From NCBI GenBank assembly GCA_900470775.1, contig UCBZ01000068.1:1-46622 (forward strand): a DNA stretch of 46,622 nt, given 5' to 3'. The translations under genes were made by a program, and so were the position numbers. This DNA is from Hyphomicrobiales bacterium. GTDB taxonomy: Bacteria; Pseudomonadota; Alphaproteobacteria; Rhizobiales; Beijerinckiaceae. Shown piece after piece: positions 25,319 to 36,366 of this stretch; positions within the stretch are counted from its first letter, which is position 1; every line of letters begins with the position of its first letter. Below the pieces are notes generated by a model. That model was given only the letters and a program-made list of their open reading frames with translations. It had not been told where the DNA came from and searched no databases.

Positions 25319-26215
25319 ATGATGCCGCAGACAACCGAGACCGACCGCCGCAGCGAGACGACGCCCTCTGCGTTGCCGCAGGCCTATGCGCATTGCACGG
25401 CGCTGGTGCGCGATCACGATCACGACCGCTACATCGCCTGCCTCTACGCCCCCGAATCGCAGCGGCCGGCGCTGTTTGCGCTCTATGCCTTCAGCCACGA
25501 GATCGCCCGCGTGCGCGGCCTCGTCAGCGAGCCGCTGCCGGGCGAGGTCCGTTTGCAATGGTGGCGCGACCTGCTCGAGGGCGAGGCGAGCGGCGAGGTG
25601 CAGGCGCATCCGGTCGCGGCAGCCCTGCTCGACGCCATCGCGCGCTACCGCCTGCCGATCGCGCCGCTGACCGGGTTGATCGAGGCGCGGGTCTTCGATC
25701 TCTATGACGATCCGATGCCATCGCTGCGGGATCTGGAGGGCTATGCCGGCGAGACATCGAGCGCGCTGATCCGGCTCGCCTCGATCATCCTCGCCAATGG
25801 CCGCGATCCCGGTGGCGCGGCGGCCGCGGGCTATGCCGGCGTCGCCTATGCGCTGACAGGGCTGATGCGCGCCTTCCCCTGGCATGCAGCCGAGGGGCAG
25901 GTTTATCTGCCCGCCGACATCCTCGCCCGCAACGGCGTCACCCGCGACGACATCGTGCGCGGGCGCGGCGGGCCGGGTGTTTTGTATTCGCTGAAGGAAC
26001 TGCGCGAGATCGCGCGCGCGCATCTGAAGAAGCTGCGGGACCTGCGCGGCACGGTGCCGAGCGCGGTGATGCCGGCCTTTTTGCCGACGGCGCTGGTCGA
26101 GCCCTATTTGAAACGGATGGAGCGCGGCGGCTACGACCCCTACCGCACGATCATCACGCTACCGGCCTGGCAGCGGCAATGGCTGATCTGGCGCGCGGCG
26201 CGGGCGGCAAGATAA
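25319..26215 (+). CDS. Squalene/phytoene synthase family protein (NDUFAF6-like)
   Basis: This 298-residue protein has the all-helical fold of squalene/phytoene synthases. The N-terminal YIACLYAPESQRPALFALYAF stretch and RLQWWRD-like region (VRLQWWRDLL, about residues 77-86) match the branch typified by the mitochondrial complex I assembly factor NDUFAF6. The aspartate-rich motifs of true synthases are incomplete (the first reads DLYDD-like, the second is not evident), and no carotenoid or hopanoid genes are near, so prenyl-synthase activity is doubtful. Start is the ATG pair at 25319/25322 with a GAGGCAGG site upstream; the frame is open to 25232. Confidence 0.8.
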   Translation: MMPQTTETDRRSETTPSALPQAYAHCTALVRDHDHDRYIACLYAPESQRPALFALYAFSHEIARVRGLVSEPLPGEVRLQWWRDLLEGEASGEVQAHPVAAALLDAIARYRLPIAPLTGLIEARVFDLYDDPMPSLRDLEGYAGETSSALIRLASIILANGRDPGGAAAAGYAGVAYALTGLMRAFPWHAAEGQVYLPADILARNGVTRDDIVRGRGGPGVLYSLKELREIARAHLKKLRDLRGTVPSAVMPAFLPTALVEPYLKRMERGGYDPYRTIITLPAWQRQWLIWRAARAAR

Positions 26216-26222
26216 ACCGCTC

Positions 26223-27629
26223 TCACTCCGCCGCCTGAACCTCGCCTCCGCCGGCCCAGGCATCCATCTCCGCCTTGGCTCGGGCGGTCAGCGCATGCTT
26301 GCGGGCGACGCTCTTGGCCGGGCCTTTCAGCTTCTTGCCGTCGGGACCATGCGTCTGCTGTCCCTCGATATGTGGGAACAGGCCGAAATTGATGTTCATC
26401 GGCTGGAAGGAGCGCGGACCCTCGTCGATGGTGACGATGTGGCCGCCGGTGATGTGATTGACCAGCGCGCCCAGCGCCGTCGTCGCCGGCGGCAGTTCAA
26501 GCTCCCGGCCGAGGCGCTCGGCAGCCGCCATGCGGCCCGCCAGCAGGCCGATCGCGGCGCTCTCGACATAGCCCTCGCAGCCGGTGATCTGGCCGGCGAA
26601 GCGCAGGCGCGGATCGGCTTTCAGCCGAAGCCGCTCGTCGAGCAGCTTCGGCGAGTTGAGATAGGTGTTGCGATGGATGCCGCCGAGCCGGGCGAATTCG
26701 GCGTTCTGGAGGCCGGGGATCATCCGGAAGATCGCGGCCTGCTCGCCATATTTCAGTTTGGTCTGGAAGCCCGTCATGTTGAACAGCGTGCCCAGCGCAT
26801 TGTCCTGCCGCAGCTGGACCACGGCATAGGCCTTGACCGTCGGGTTATGCTTGTTGGTCAGGCCGACCGGTTTCATCGGCCCCCAGCGCAGGGTCTCGCG
26901 ACCGCGCTCGGCCATGACCTCGATCGGCAGGCAGCCGTCGAAATAGGGCGTGCCCTCCCACTCCTTGAACTCGGTCTTCTCGGCCGCCAGCAGCGCGTCG
27001 ATGAAGGCCTCGTACTGCTCCCGGTCGAGCGGGCAGTTGATGTAGTCGGCGCCCGTGCCGCCCGGCCCGACCTTGTCGTAGCGCGACTGGAACCAGGCCT
27101 GGTCCATGTCGACCGAGTCGAAATGCACGATCGGCGCGATCGCGTCGAAGAAGGCGAGCGAGTCTTCGCCGGTCAATGACTGGATGCCGGCTGCGAGCGC
27201 GGGCGAGGTAAGGGGGCCGGTCGCGATGATGACGTTGTCCCACGCCGCCGGCGGCAGGCCGGCGATCTCGGCGCGGTCGATGGTGACCAGCGGATGGGCT
27301 TCGAGCGCCGCCGTCACCCCTTGCGAGAAGCCGTCGCGGTCGACCGCGAGCGCGCCGCCGGCCGGGACCTGATGCGCGTCGCCCTTGGCCATGATCAGCG
27401 AGCCCAGCCGCCGCATCTCCCAATGCAGCTGGCCGACGGCATTGTTCAGCGAATCGTCGGAGCGAAAGGAGTTCGAGCAGACCAGCTCGGCGAGACCTTC
27501 GGTCTGGTGCGCTTCGGTGCCGCGCACCGGGCGCATTTCGTGCAGCACGACCGGGACGCCGGCCTCTGCGACCTGCCAGGCGGCTTCCGAGCCGGCGAGC
27601 CCGCCGCCGATGATGTGAATGGGTTCCAT
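26223..27629 (-). CDS. trmFO: tRNA (uracil-54-C5)-methyltransferase TrmFO
   Basis: This 468-residue folate- and FAD-dependent enzyme makes ribothymidine-54 in the T loop of tRNA using methylene-tetrahydrofolate. The N-terminal dinucleotide fold reads IHIIGGGLAGSEAAW (about residues 4-18), followed by LVCSNSFRSD with the conserved cysteine, GPLTSPALA and the C-terminal GCEGYVESAAIGLLAGRMAA. Length is normal (440-475). ATG 27629 (MEPIHI) fixes the fold start; the frame is open further. It converges with the squalene-synthase-like gene, eight bases away. Confidence 0.95.
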   Translation of the reverse strand: MEPIHIIGGGLAGSEAAWQVAEAGVPVVLHEMRPVRGTEAHQTEGLAELVCSNSFRSDDSLNNAVGQLHWEMRRLGSLIMAKGDAHQVPAGGALAVDRDGFSQGVTAALEAHPLVTIDRAEIAGLPPAAWDNVIIATGPLTSPALAAGIQSLTGEDSLAFFDAIAPIVHFDSVDMDQAWFQSRYDKVGPGGTGADYINCPLDREQYEAFIDALLAAEKTEFKEWEGTPYFDGCLPIEVMAERGRETLRWGPMKPVGLTNKHNPTVKAYAVVQLRQDNALGTLFNMTGFQTKLKYGEQAAIFRMIPGLQNAEFARLGGIHRNTYLNSPKLLDERLRLKADPRLRFAGQITGCEGYVESAAIGLLAGRMAAAERLGRELELPPATTALGALVNHITGGHIVTIDEGPRSFQPMNINFGLFPHIEGQQTHGPDGKKLKGPAKSVARKHALTARAKAEMDAWAGGGEVQAAE

Positions 27630-27684
27630 GCCCGGCATGTGTCCGCAGCCGGCCGGAAGGTCAAGGGATACAGGGCCCTGAAAT

Positions 27685-27712
27685 GCAAAATGCCCGCCGG
27701 GGGGCGGGCATT
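27685..27712 (-). terminator. Intrinsic terminator upstream of trmFO
   Basis: On the minus strand a 10-bp stem (aatgcccgcc with ggcgggcatt; plus coordinates 27689-27698 and 27703-27712) with a four-base loop runs into TTTTGC. It would end transcription coming from the DUF1127 gene. Confidence 0.8.
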
Positions 27713-27800
27713 CGCTCTTCAACCGATTTTCGCGGGGGAGGGACCGCGAAGCCGGGAGACACGAGGCGTTGTCGGCTCCGCCGAGCGGAGCGCGACGCCT

Positions 27801-27956
27801 TCAGACGGCAGCGTGGCTGCGCGCGACGAAGGCGATCTCCGAGCGCGACAGGCCGAGATCGTCGAGCTCGCGGTCGGTCAGGCGGGAAAGCTCGCGAACG
27901 GTCTCGCGATAGCGCAGATAGGAGCGGATCTTGGCGGCGATCATGGTGACGAACAT
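27801..27956 (-). CDS. DUF1127 small protein
   Basis: This 51-residue protein has the Arg-rich DUF1127 motif (LSRLTDRELDDLGLSRSEI, about residues 25-43). Members are frequent small proteins in alphaproteobacteria and some take part in phosphate or RNA-related control, but this one has no assigned role. ATG 27956 has an AGGA a few bases upstream. It is followed by a terminator and stands alone. Confidence 0.85.
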   Translation of the reverse strand: MFVTMIAAKIRSYLRYRETVRELSRLTDRELDDLGLSRSEIAFVARSHAAV

Positions 27957-28440
27957 AACGAGGGTCCTACTAGGTTTCCGGAGCGGGTCGGTGCCCACAG
28001 CGATGAATTCGTTGTGCAGTGCATATAAGTGAGCCAGAGCGCCCCAAACAGAGGCATGATGTCAGTTCTGTTATGCAATCAGCGCATGAACCATTCTCAA
28101 ATCCTTCATTTTCGCCGAGTCGCACGCGCTGAGCGGTTAACGGATCGGTAAGATTTGAGCGTTTCCTGCCCATTCCCTGGGCAATTTATGCTGCAACTGC
28201 GAAATGGACGCCTACCTGCCACCGCGATGGGCGGTTTCGAGGGCCTGCCGGCCGCGATCGCGGGCCGGCAGAGGGCTTTTGCCGGCCGTAGCGGCGCGTC
28301 CGGAAACGTTCACCATATCCGCAGTTCCGCAGCCGGCCGGGGCGGGTCATCGATTCGCGCGCCTGCTGCCGCACCGATGACGGCGTCGCCTGAATATCCG
28401 GCACGATCGCCGGGATGATCGATCCGCATTCAACGCGGGG
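27957..28440. other. Non-coding stretch with two hairpins
   Basis: No convincing protein is seen. Two perfect inverted repeats follow each other: tgcccatt-type (28167-28172 with 28178-28183) and ctgccggcc (28245-28253 with 28263-28271), the second followed by gagggctttt. They could belong to a small RNA, but no clear promoter was found. Confidence 0.4.
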
Positions 28441-28554
28441 GTCATCCCGGGCGGAGCACAGCGGAGACCCGGGATCCATGCCGGAACGCTGATCCGAGAG
28501 GTTCAGGCATGGATCCCGGATCGGCGCCGCTGACGCGGCTTGTCCGGGATGACG
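28441..28554. repeat. Dispersed palindromic repeat, family A (copy 5)
   Basis: Outer arms gtcatcccgg/ccgggatgac and inner gggatccatgcc/ggcatggatccc are visible. It lies downstream of the small Cys-rich gene, so with the previous entry it explains the gap 27957-28611. Confidence 0.9.
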
Positions 28555-28611
28555 GGCGCGGGGATGACGACGGGTGGAGAGATCCCTATCATTGGGCACC
28601 CGCATCGCCAC

Positions 28612-28938
28612 TCAGCCTCCGTCCTGGGTGATCTCGTCCGCGACGCGGGCCTGCGCTTGCGCGAAGGCTTCGTCAGGCGTGAGGCCGGCGATGCGGTTCT
28701 TCAGCGTATAGGACAGCAGGCGCCGGTCGGCGTCCGGCTGCGCCTGCATGAAGGCGATGAAGCAGGTCCCGTCGCCGCGGCGGCAGCTCTTGGCGCGCTG
28801 GCAGCTCTTGGTCTCGCAGTGGCGCCAGACTTCGAGGACATCGCCGACACGGTGCAGCAGCATCGGCCGCACGCGTTGGCAGCTCTCGAAATCCGTGATC
28901 GGCGGGAGGTCGGCGAAGCGGTTCAGAGGTTTCGGCAT
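28612..28938 (-). CDS. Small cysteine-rich hypothetical protein
   Basis: This 108-residue protein is not recognised with certainty. It contains five cysteines in the first 60 residues (C20, C41, C46, C52, C59) with a dense WRHCETKSCQRAKSCRRGDG stretch, which suggests a small metal-binding knuckle, followed by a helical C-terminal half. The codon use looks like the GC-rich host. ATG 28938 (MPKPL) is chosen; the open frame continues to 29076 without support. It lies between a palindromic repeat and the 6S-like RNA region. Confidence 0.65.
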   Translation of the reverse strand: MPKPLNRFADLPPITDFESCQRVRPMLLHRVGDVLEVWRHCETKSCQRAKSCRRGDGTCFIAFMQAQPDADRRLLSYTLKNRIAGLTPDEAFAQAQARVADEITQDGG

Positions 28939-29174
28939 GGCGGGCTCCGATCGGAAAGGCGCGGCCCGCCCCGCTCTGCAAAGCACGGGCACGCGCTGGC
29001 GAACCGCCCGCGCGGGTGCGCGGCGGGGATGAGCAGGGGCTGGCGGAGCGCCGCGAGGCGCGAGAGTGATCCGCATCCGTTGAGCCAGGACGCGGCGCGG
29101 CGGGATTGAGCCACCCGTCGCACGCCCCGTGGCGCTCCGCCTCCGGCGATTTTGGGCTCCGGGCCGCGCTTATA
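28939..29174. other. Intergenic stretch, nothing recognised
   Basis: GC-rich sequence between the Cys-rich gene and the RNA-like element. The overlapping frames look like shadows. A TATAGG box at 29171-29176 may belong to the RNA promoter. Confidence 0.5.
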
Positions 29175-29330
29175 GGGAGAGGCTTGGCCTGCCGTGCCGT
29201 CCTGCGGCCTCAACGCCCCATAGGGTGCGCCACACCGCGGTGTCGGACTTGGCCGCTTCCGCCGTCCCGTCCAGCGAGCTCCTCGCACAGGGACCGTAGT
29301 GTCCCCAGGGCGGTGCCCCGAAGCCTCCCG
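29175..29330 (+). ncRNA. ssrS: Probable 6S RNA
   Basis: The segment folds into one long hairpin of about 155 bases. The closing stem pairs ggga..ggcttgg (29175-29187) with ccgaagcctccc (29318-29329), and a second helix pairs ccgtcctg (29197-29204) with cagggcgg (29306-29313, one G-U). The middle is open, with a small hairpin (gggac/gtccc, 29290-29305) on the 3' side. This is the plan of 6S RNA, which binds sigma70 RNA polymerase in stationary phase. No protein-like frame is convincing. Strand is the uncertain part: the complement also folds, and the plus strand is preferred for the TATAGG box upstream and the 3'-side hairpin. Ends are approximate. Confidence 0.55.
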
Positions 29331-29621
29331 GGAGTGGATCGTAACTCCACCCGCAGGCGCCGACCCTCACCCAACCTCCAGCATACCTCCGGACGGCCGC
29401 CCCGTTTGGGTGATGGGCGAGGGGAGTATGGGGGAGGTTAGAAGGGCGGGGATTAGTTGAGATCGTCGATATTGGCTCAAAGCAGTCCCGGTAACAGTCG
29501 ACTCTCTGGCCGGGCTTTTCACTTAGCCGTGCCCAAATCACAGCCAACATGATCCGTCTGGCAGCTAACGGCTTTATTCCGACCGCAGTACTGTGTACTC
29601 TAGCGCCGGGGAGGGGCATTC
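29331..29621. other. Transition into the low-GC operon, with a palindrome
   Basis: An imperfect palindrome with arms aacctcc (29373-29379) and ggaggtt (29433-29439), extended by catac/gtatg, lies just after the RNA. From about 29450 the base composition falls. No integrase, tRNA or clear attachment repeat was seen. GGGGAGGGG at about 29609-29616 is the ribosome-binding site for the next gene. Confidence 0.5.
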
Positions 29622-30725
29622 GTGGCAGATAAAGCTAATAGCGCAAAGATTTTGTCAGCAAGTGAACTCGCCCCGCCCGCTCAGCCACCTGCCAACTCTG
29701 CTAAAGTCCAGTACGGCAAAATCATTCCGCCGCAGCAGCAGATTTTGCTCTACTCGCCGGAGGAGTGGGAAGCGCTCATACAGGAATGGGCGACCGGTAA
29801 GAAGCCCAGCTACACAAAGGTTGTCCGCCTCGCTGGCGCAACCGATATGGGCATCGACGTCGCCGGGCTGACAGAAGCGGCGGGATTTTTTGGCATTTGG
29901 GACAACTTCCAATGCAAGCACTACGACTCTCCGCTAACGCCAAGCGATGCGTTGCCTGAAATCGGCAAAATGCTTTGGCATTCATTCCAAAATGAGTTCT
30001 CGCCGCCACGCTGCTATTACTTCATGGCTCCAAAGGGATGCGGAATCAGCCTACAAAAGCTGCTGCTGAAACCAACCGCACTCTACGAGAAGCTGTTTGA
30101 GAAATGGGATGACTGGTGTGCAGGGACAATAACCTCCACCCAAACCATTAGGCTCGATGGCGCTTTCCGGGCCCATTGCGAGAAGTATGACTACAGATCG
30201 TTCACCTACAAAAATCCACTCGAGGTCATCAACGAGCATCGGCTCACGCCTTACTTTCCGACCCGGTTTGGCGGCGGACTCGCGGCGCGGCCCGCGCCGG
30301 AGACGCCGCCCGGTGTTCCGACAGGTGACGAAAGTCGGTATCTGCATCACCTCTTCGAGGCCTATGGAGACAACAAGAAGACGATACTCGCACAAGTCGA
30401 CGATCTGGGCCCGTGGCCCGATCTGACAAGTCATTACCACCGACAACGCGAAAGCTTCTACCAGGCGGAATCGCTGCGGAATTTCGCTCGCGATACGGTG
30501 CCTCCGGCGACCTTTGAGTCTCTACAGGATGAAGTGCACGCCGGTGTTGTGGACATTGCCGAATCGGCCCATCAGGACGGCCTCGCCTGCCTAACGGCAG
30601 TCGCCCATGCCGCTACCATGCTGCCACTGACCGAAAGCGGCCTCATCAGCGTTGTAAAGATTCAAGATAGACGCGGAATCTGCCACCAGCTCGCCAACGT
30701 GGATCGGCTCCTATGGAAGAGGTGA
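29622..30725 (+). CDS. ABC-three-component protein with Mrr-like nuclease domain
   Basis: This 367-residue protein appears to be the effector/C-terminal-domain component of an ABC-three-component (ABC-3C) conflict system. The N-terminal part (about residues 45-130) resembles a Mrr-type restriction-endonuclease fold: MGIDVAG places an acidic residue at D79, and FQCKHYD supplies a Q97-x-K99 pair. Residues 236-367 look like the ABC-3C C-terminal domain, ending DRRGICHQLANVDRLLWKR. It starts at GTG 29622 after a GGGGAGGGG site, has visibly lower GC than the chromosome, and overlaps the next gene by 13 bases. The family match is from pattern memory, not a search. Confidence 0.78.
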   Translation: MADKANSAKILSASELAPPAQPPANSAKVQYGKIIPPQQQILLYSPEEWEALIQEWATGKKPSYTKVVRLAGATDMGIDVAGLTEAAGFFGIWDNFQCKHYDSPLTPSDALPEIGKMLWHSFQNEFSPPRCYYFMAPKGCGISLQKLLLKPTALYEKLFEKWDDWCAGTITSTQTIRLDGAFRAHCEKYDYRSFTYKNPLEVINEHRLTPYFPTRFGGGLAARPAPETPPGVPTGDESRYLHHLFEAYGDNKKTILAQVDDLGPWPDLTSHYHRQRESFYQAESLRNFARDTVPPATFESLQDEVHAGVVDIAESAHQDGLACLTAVAHAATMLPLTESGLISVVKIQDRRGICHQLANVDRLLWKR

Positions 30726-31222
30726 CCGCCACTAGACGTAAGGGGCTGCCGTTCAATAGCCCACTTGAAACCGGCATACGATCCGTTGGAGTTCTCGCGG
30801 CGCTGTATCCAAAGGCGTTCGACCTTCAGCGTATGGTCGCGTTCGACTTTCTTGTCGTACACACCGCTGATGCGGGAGGCCCTTCGAGTCTGCATCCGGA
30901 GCTGCCTCTTCGGAGAGCCGAACTGCTGGTTCGCAGGGAACTCGTTGAGCGTGGTCTCCATCTGATGATAACCAGACAACTCGTCGACCGTGTTGTGAAT
31001 AAATCTGGCATCGTTTACCTAGCGGGCGAAATGGCTGATGTATTCCTTTCTACGATGACCAGCGAATACATGAATTTATTGCAACTTCGCGCTCAGTGGG
31101 TTGCCGAAATATTTGGAAATATGGGAGATGATGAATTTCGTGCCTTTATGCGCGAAAATTTTGACAAGTGGGTCGAGCAATTTCACGTCATAGAGACGCT
31201 ATCGTCGAGGGGCGCGTCTTGA
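30713..31222 (+). CDS. ABC-three-component middle component
   Basis: This 169-residue protein matches the style of the ABC-3C middle component (the MC2 type in my recollection): NSPLETGIRSVGVLAALYP, AFDLQRMVAFDFLVVH, GPSSLHPELPLRRAELLVRR and RGLHLMITRQLVD follow in order. The middle component probably links the ATPase to the effector. It has no membrane segment. It overlaps the gene before it by 13 bases and the one after it by four, so all three are translationally coupled. Local GC is clearly low (40-50 percent in the lines counted at 31021-31140). Confidence 0.82.
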   Translation: MEEVTATRRKGLPFNSPLETGIRSVGVLAALYPKAFDLQRMVAFDFLVVHTADAGGPSSLHPELPLRRAELLVRRELVERGLHLMITRQLVDRVVNKSGIVYLAGEMADVFLSTMTSEYMNLLQLRAQWVAEIFGNMGDDEFRAFMRENFDKWVEQFHVIETLSSRGAS

Positions 31223-33093
31223 CAGCTTTTGCGCTCTCATTGAGGCATTTAGCCTTTACTGGTCCGAACAAGACAACTGCGGAGATCGAGTTCGGGTCTG
31301 GTCTCAATGTCATTTATGGTGCGTCCGAGACAGGCAAATCGTTCATTCTGGAAGCGATCGATTTTATGCTTGGAGGCGGAGAAGCTCTCCGCGATATACC
31401 GGAGTGCGTCGGATATGATCGGGTTTGGCTCGGATTCGAGTCCCCTGACGGAAGGCTCTACACGCTCGAACGCGCGGTTGTGGGCGGTAAGTACTCGCTC
31501 TTCGAAGGATTGCACAAGGCGGTCCCCGCGGAAATCAAGCCGGTCATCCTCAACGGCAAACATAATCCACAGCGCAATAACAACGTCTCTATGTTCTTGC
31601 TTGGCCTGCTCGGGCTCTTTGACAAGCGCATTAAGAAGAACGCGCGAGGGGAGACCAACTCGCTGAGTTTCCGAAATCTCGTTCACCTCTGTTTGGTGCC
31701 CGAGGGAGACATCCAGAAGAGGGGGTCGCCGATCGAGACAGGTGACTATCTCACGCGCACACCGGAAATGTCGGTATTCAAGCTTCTTGTCACAGGCGTC
31801 GATGACAGCGCCTTACAGCCGATCGATGAAGATCGGACGCGTGTTGCCGGCAGGACCGCAAAGACCGAGATTATCGACGAACTGATCGCAAACTACAAAG
31901 ACAAGCTGACCGGAATCGTTGGCGAGGAAGACGATGTTGCCGAGCTAGAAGACCAACTAGGCAGACTTGATGACTCCCTTGAGGTCGAGAGAACCGGCCT
32001 ACAGCAACTCGAATCGGAGTTTAGAGAAGTCGTCGCGCGAAGGCGCTCCTTCCGGGTAGCGATGGACAATGCAGACGAACGGTGCGCCGAAATCGAGGAG
32101 TTGCTTGCGCGCTTTGATCTGCTTTCCCTTAGCTATAGATCGGACCTCCGCCGCCTAGCCGGTCTCAGGGAAGCGGGGTCACTTCTGGGCGCGTTGACTC
32201 CCGGGCGCTGCCCGGTTTGTGGAGCGTTGTCCGAGCACCAAAATCTGGATGATGGCTGCGACGGCAACATTGAGGTCGTCGTCGCAGCTGCGGACGCGGA
32301 AGCGTCCAAGATTCAGCTGCTAGCCAAAGAGCTCGCCGAGACTGTCGAACAGCTCAATGACGAGATCGCGGCGCATCAGGCATCGAAGCCGGGCCTACAG
32401 CGGCAGCTTGCGGCTACAGAAATGGAACTGTCGCGCATCACGCCGACGCTGCAAGGACAGCGAGCTACCTATTCCGAGATCACGGACAAGCGAACTTCCG
32501 TTAACACCGCGCTCTCGCTATTCGAATCCATTTCCGATCTTGAGCAACGAAAGGCCGAACTCGAAGAAGACACGTCCGGACCGCAAGCCGCGTCAGCGAA
32601 CCCCGCGTCGGGTCTTTCGGAGTCGGTGCTGGACCGGTTCTCCGAGAATATGCGTCTGCTGCTCAAGGCTTGGAATTTCCCCGAAACAGAGCGAGTGCAT
32701 TTTGACCGTTCAGCAAAGGACTTTGTGATTTCTGGAAAGCCACGGGGGAGTCGAGGCAAGGGGATGCGCGCCATCACACACTCCGCGTTCAACGTCTCGC
32801 TACTTGAATTTACGCGAGACAACGAATTGCCTCACCCTGGGTTCGTGGTGCTGGATACGCCGCTTCTAGCCTACCGCGAACCCGAGCACGACGAGGACGA
32901 TCTCTCTGAGACCGACATTCGCGACCACTTTTATGAATACCTCTCCAAGCATGACGATCGACAAGTTATCATCTTCGAGAATGCTACTCCGTCCAAGGCG
33001 GTGCTCAGCCGGTCCCAGACTACATTTTTCACCAAGAACGAGCAGCTTGGGAGATACGGGCTGTTTCCACGGCTTGCAGCGAAGAAGGTATAG
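31219..33093 (+). CDS. SMC/Rad50-like ABC ATPase of the three-component system
   Basis: This 624-residue ATPase has a split ABC head around a coiled coil. Walker A is GASETGKS (residues 34-41), the coiled coil runs about 236-450 with a zinc-hook CPVC at 331-334, and Walker B is GFVVLDTPLL (541-550). A signature-like GSRGKGMRAITHSAF lies at about 510-524. It resembles the ATPases of RecN/Rad50-type conflict systems, which sense or grip DNA and drive an effector. The likely start is TTG 31219, overlapping the previous stop as TTGA with a GAGGGG site eight bases before; the ATG at 31168 has less support. No integrase is nearby. Confidence 0.85.
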   Translation: MTAFALSLRHLAFTGPNKTTAEIEFGSGLNVIYGASETGKSFILEAIDFMLGGGEALRDIPECVGYDRVWLGFESPDGRLYTLERAVVGGKYSLFEGLHKAVPAEIKPVILNGKHNPQRNNNVSMFLLGLLGLFDKRIKKNARGETNSLSFRNLVHLCLVPEGDIQKRGSPIETGDYLTRTPEMSVFKLLVTGVDDSALQPIDEDRTRVAGRTAKTEIIDELIANYKDKLTGIVGEEDDVAELEDQLGRLDDSLEVERTGLQQLESEFREVVARRRSFRVAMDNADERCAEIEELLARFDLLSLSYRSDLRRLAGLREAGSLLGALTPGRCPVCGALSEHQNLDDGCDGNIEVVVAAADAEASKIQLLAKELAETVEQLNDEIAAHQASKPGLQRQLAATEMELSRITPTLQGQRATYSEITDKRTSVNTALSLFESISDLEQRKAELEEDTSGPQAASANPASGLSESVLDRFSENMRLLLKAWNFPETERVHFDRSAKDFVISGKPRGSRGKGMRAITHSAFNVSLLEFTRDNELPHPGFVVLDTPLLAYREPEHDEDDLSETDIRDHFYEYLSKHDDRQVIIFENATPSKAVLSRSQTTFFTKNEQLGRYGLFPRLAAKKV

Positions 33094-33173
33094 CGAAGCC
33101 TTACCTCGTGCATGTTTGCGTAGGGGCTCGCGTCCGAACTGTAGCCCATTCTACTGATGGCGCCTTCCTGTCG

Positions 33174-36191
<3,018 letters not shown>

Positions 36192-36231
36192 GGGGCCGTC
36201 CGGTCAGGGATGAAGCGTAGAGATAGGGCAA

Positions 36232-36257
36232 AAGCCGGGCCATGCCAGCCCCGGCTT
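36232..36257 (-). repeat. Leader hairpin of uvrA
   Basis: An 8-bp inverted repeat (aagccggg at 36232-36239, cccggctt at 36250-36257) lies within the uvrA leader. On the minus strand it is followed by TTGCCC. It may be a weak attenuator-like hairpin. Confidence 0.45.
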
Positions 36258-36289
36258 GGGTTGGCCGGCATGTCTATCACGCAGTGTGG

Positions 36290-36325
36290 CTGACAGGAGC
36301 GGCTTCCACTGACAGCTCCTGTCAG
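36290..36325. promoter_or_regulatory. Inverted repeats in the uvrA/chemoreceptor divergent region
   Basis: An 11-bp perfect inverted repeat (ctgacaggagc at 36290-36300, gctcctgtcag at 36315-36325) contains a second, inner pair (ctgaca at 36309-36314 with tgtcag). Three copies of the six-base unit in about 36 bases could bind a regulator, or form a hairpin. The identity of any binding protein is unknown. Confidence 0.45.
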
Positions 36326-36366
36326 GAGCGCCGCTTCATCTGCCAGCATCGCTGCCGCCGCGATCC

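Noticed and set aside
25319..26215. Carotenoid or hopanoid biosynthesis gene
   Set aside because: No crt, hpn or shc neighbours, incomplete aspartate-rich motifs and NDUFAF6-like wording and context.
29170..29619. Minus-strand frame over the 6S-like region
   Set aside because: The sequence is better explained by RNA base pairing, and the peptide looks like a spurious translation.
29450..33173. Attachment-site direct repeats around the low-GC operon
   Set aside because: I compared both boundaries by eye and found no matching repeat long enough to be convincing.
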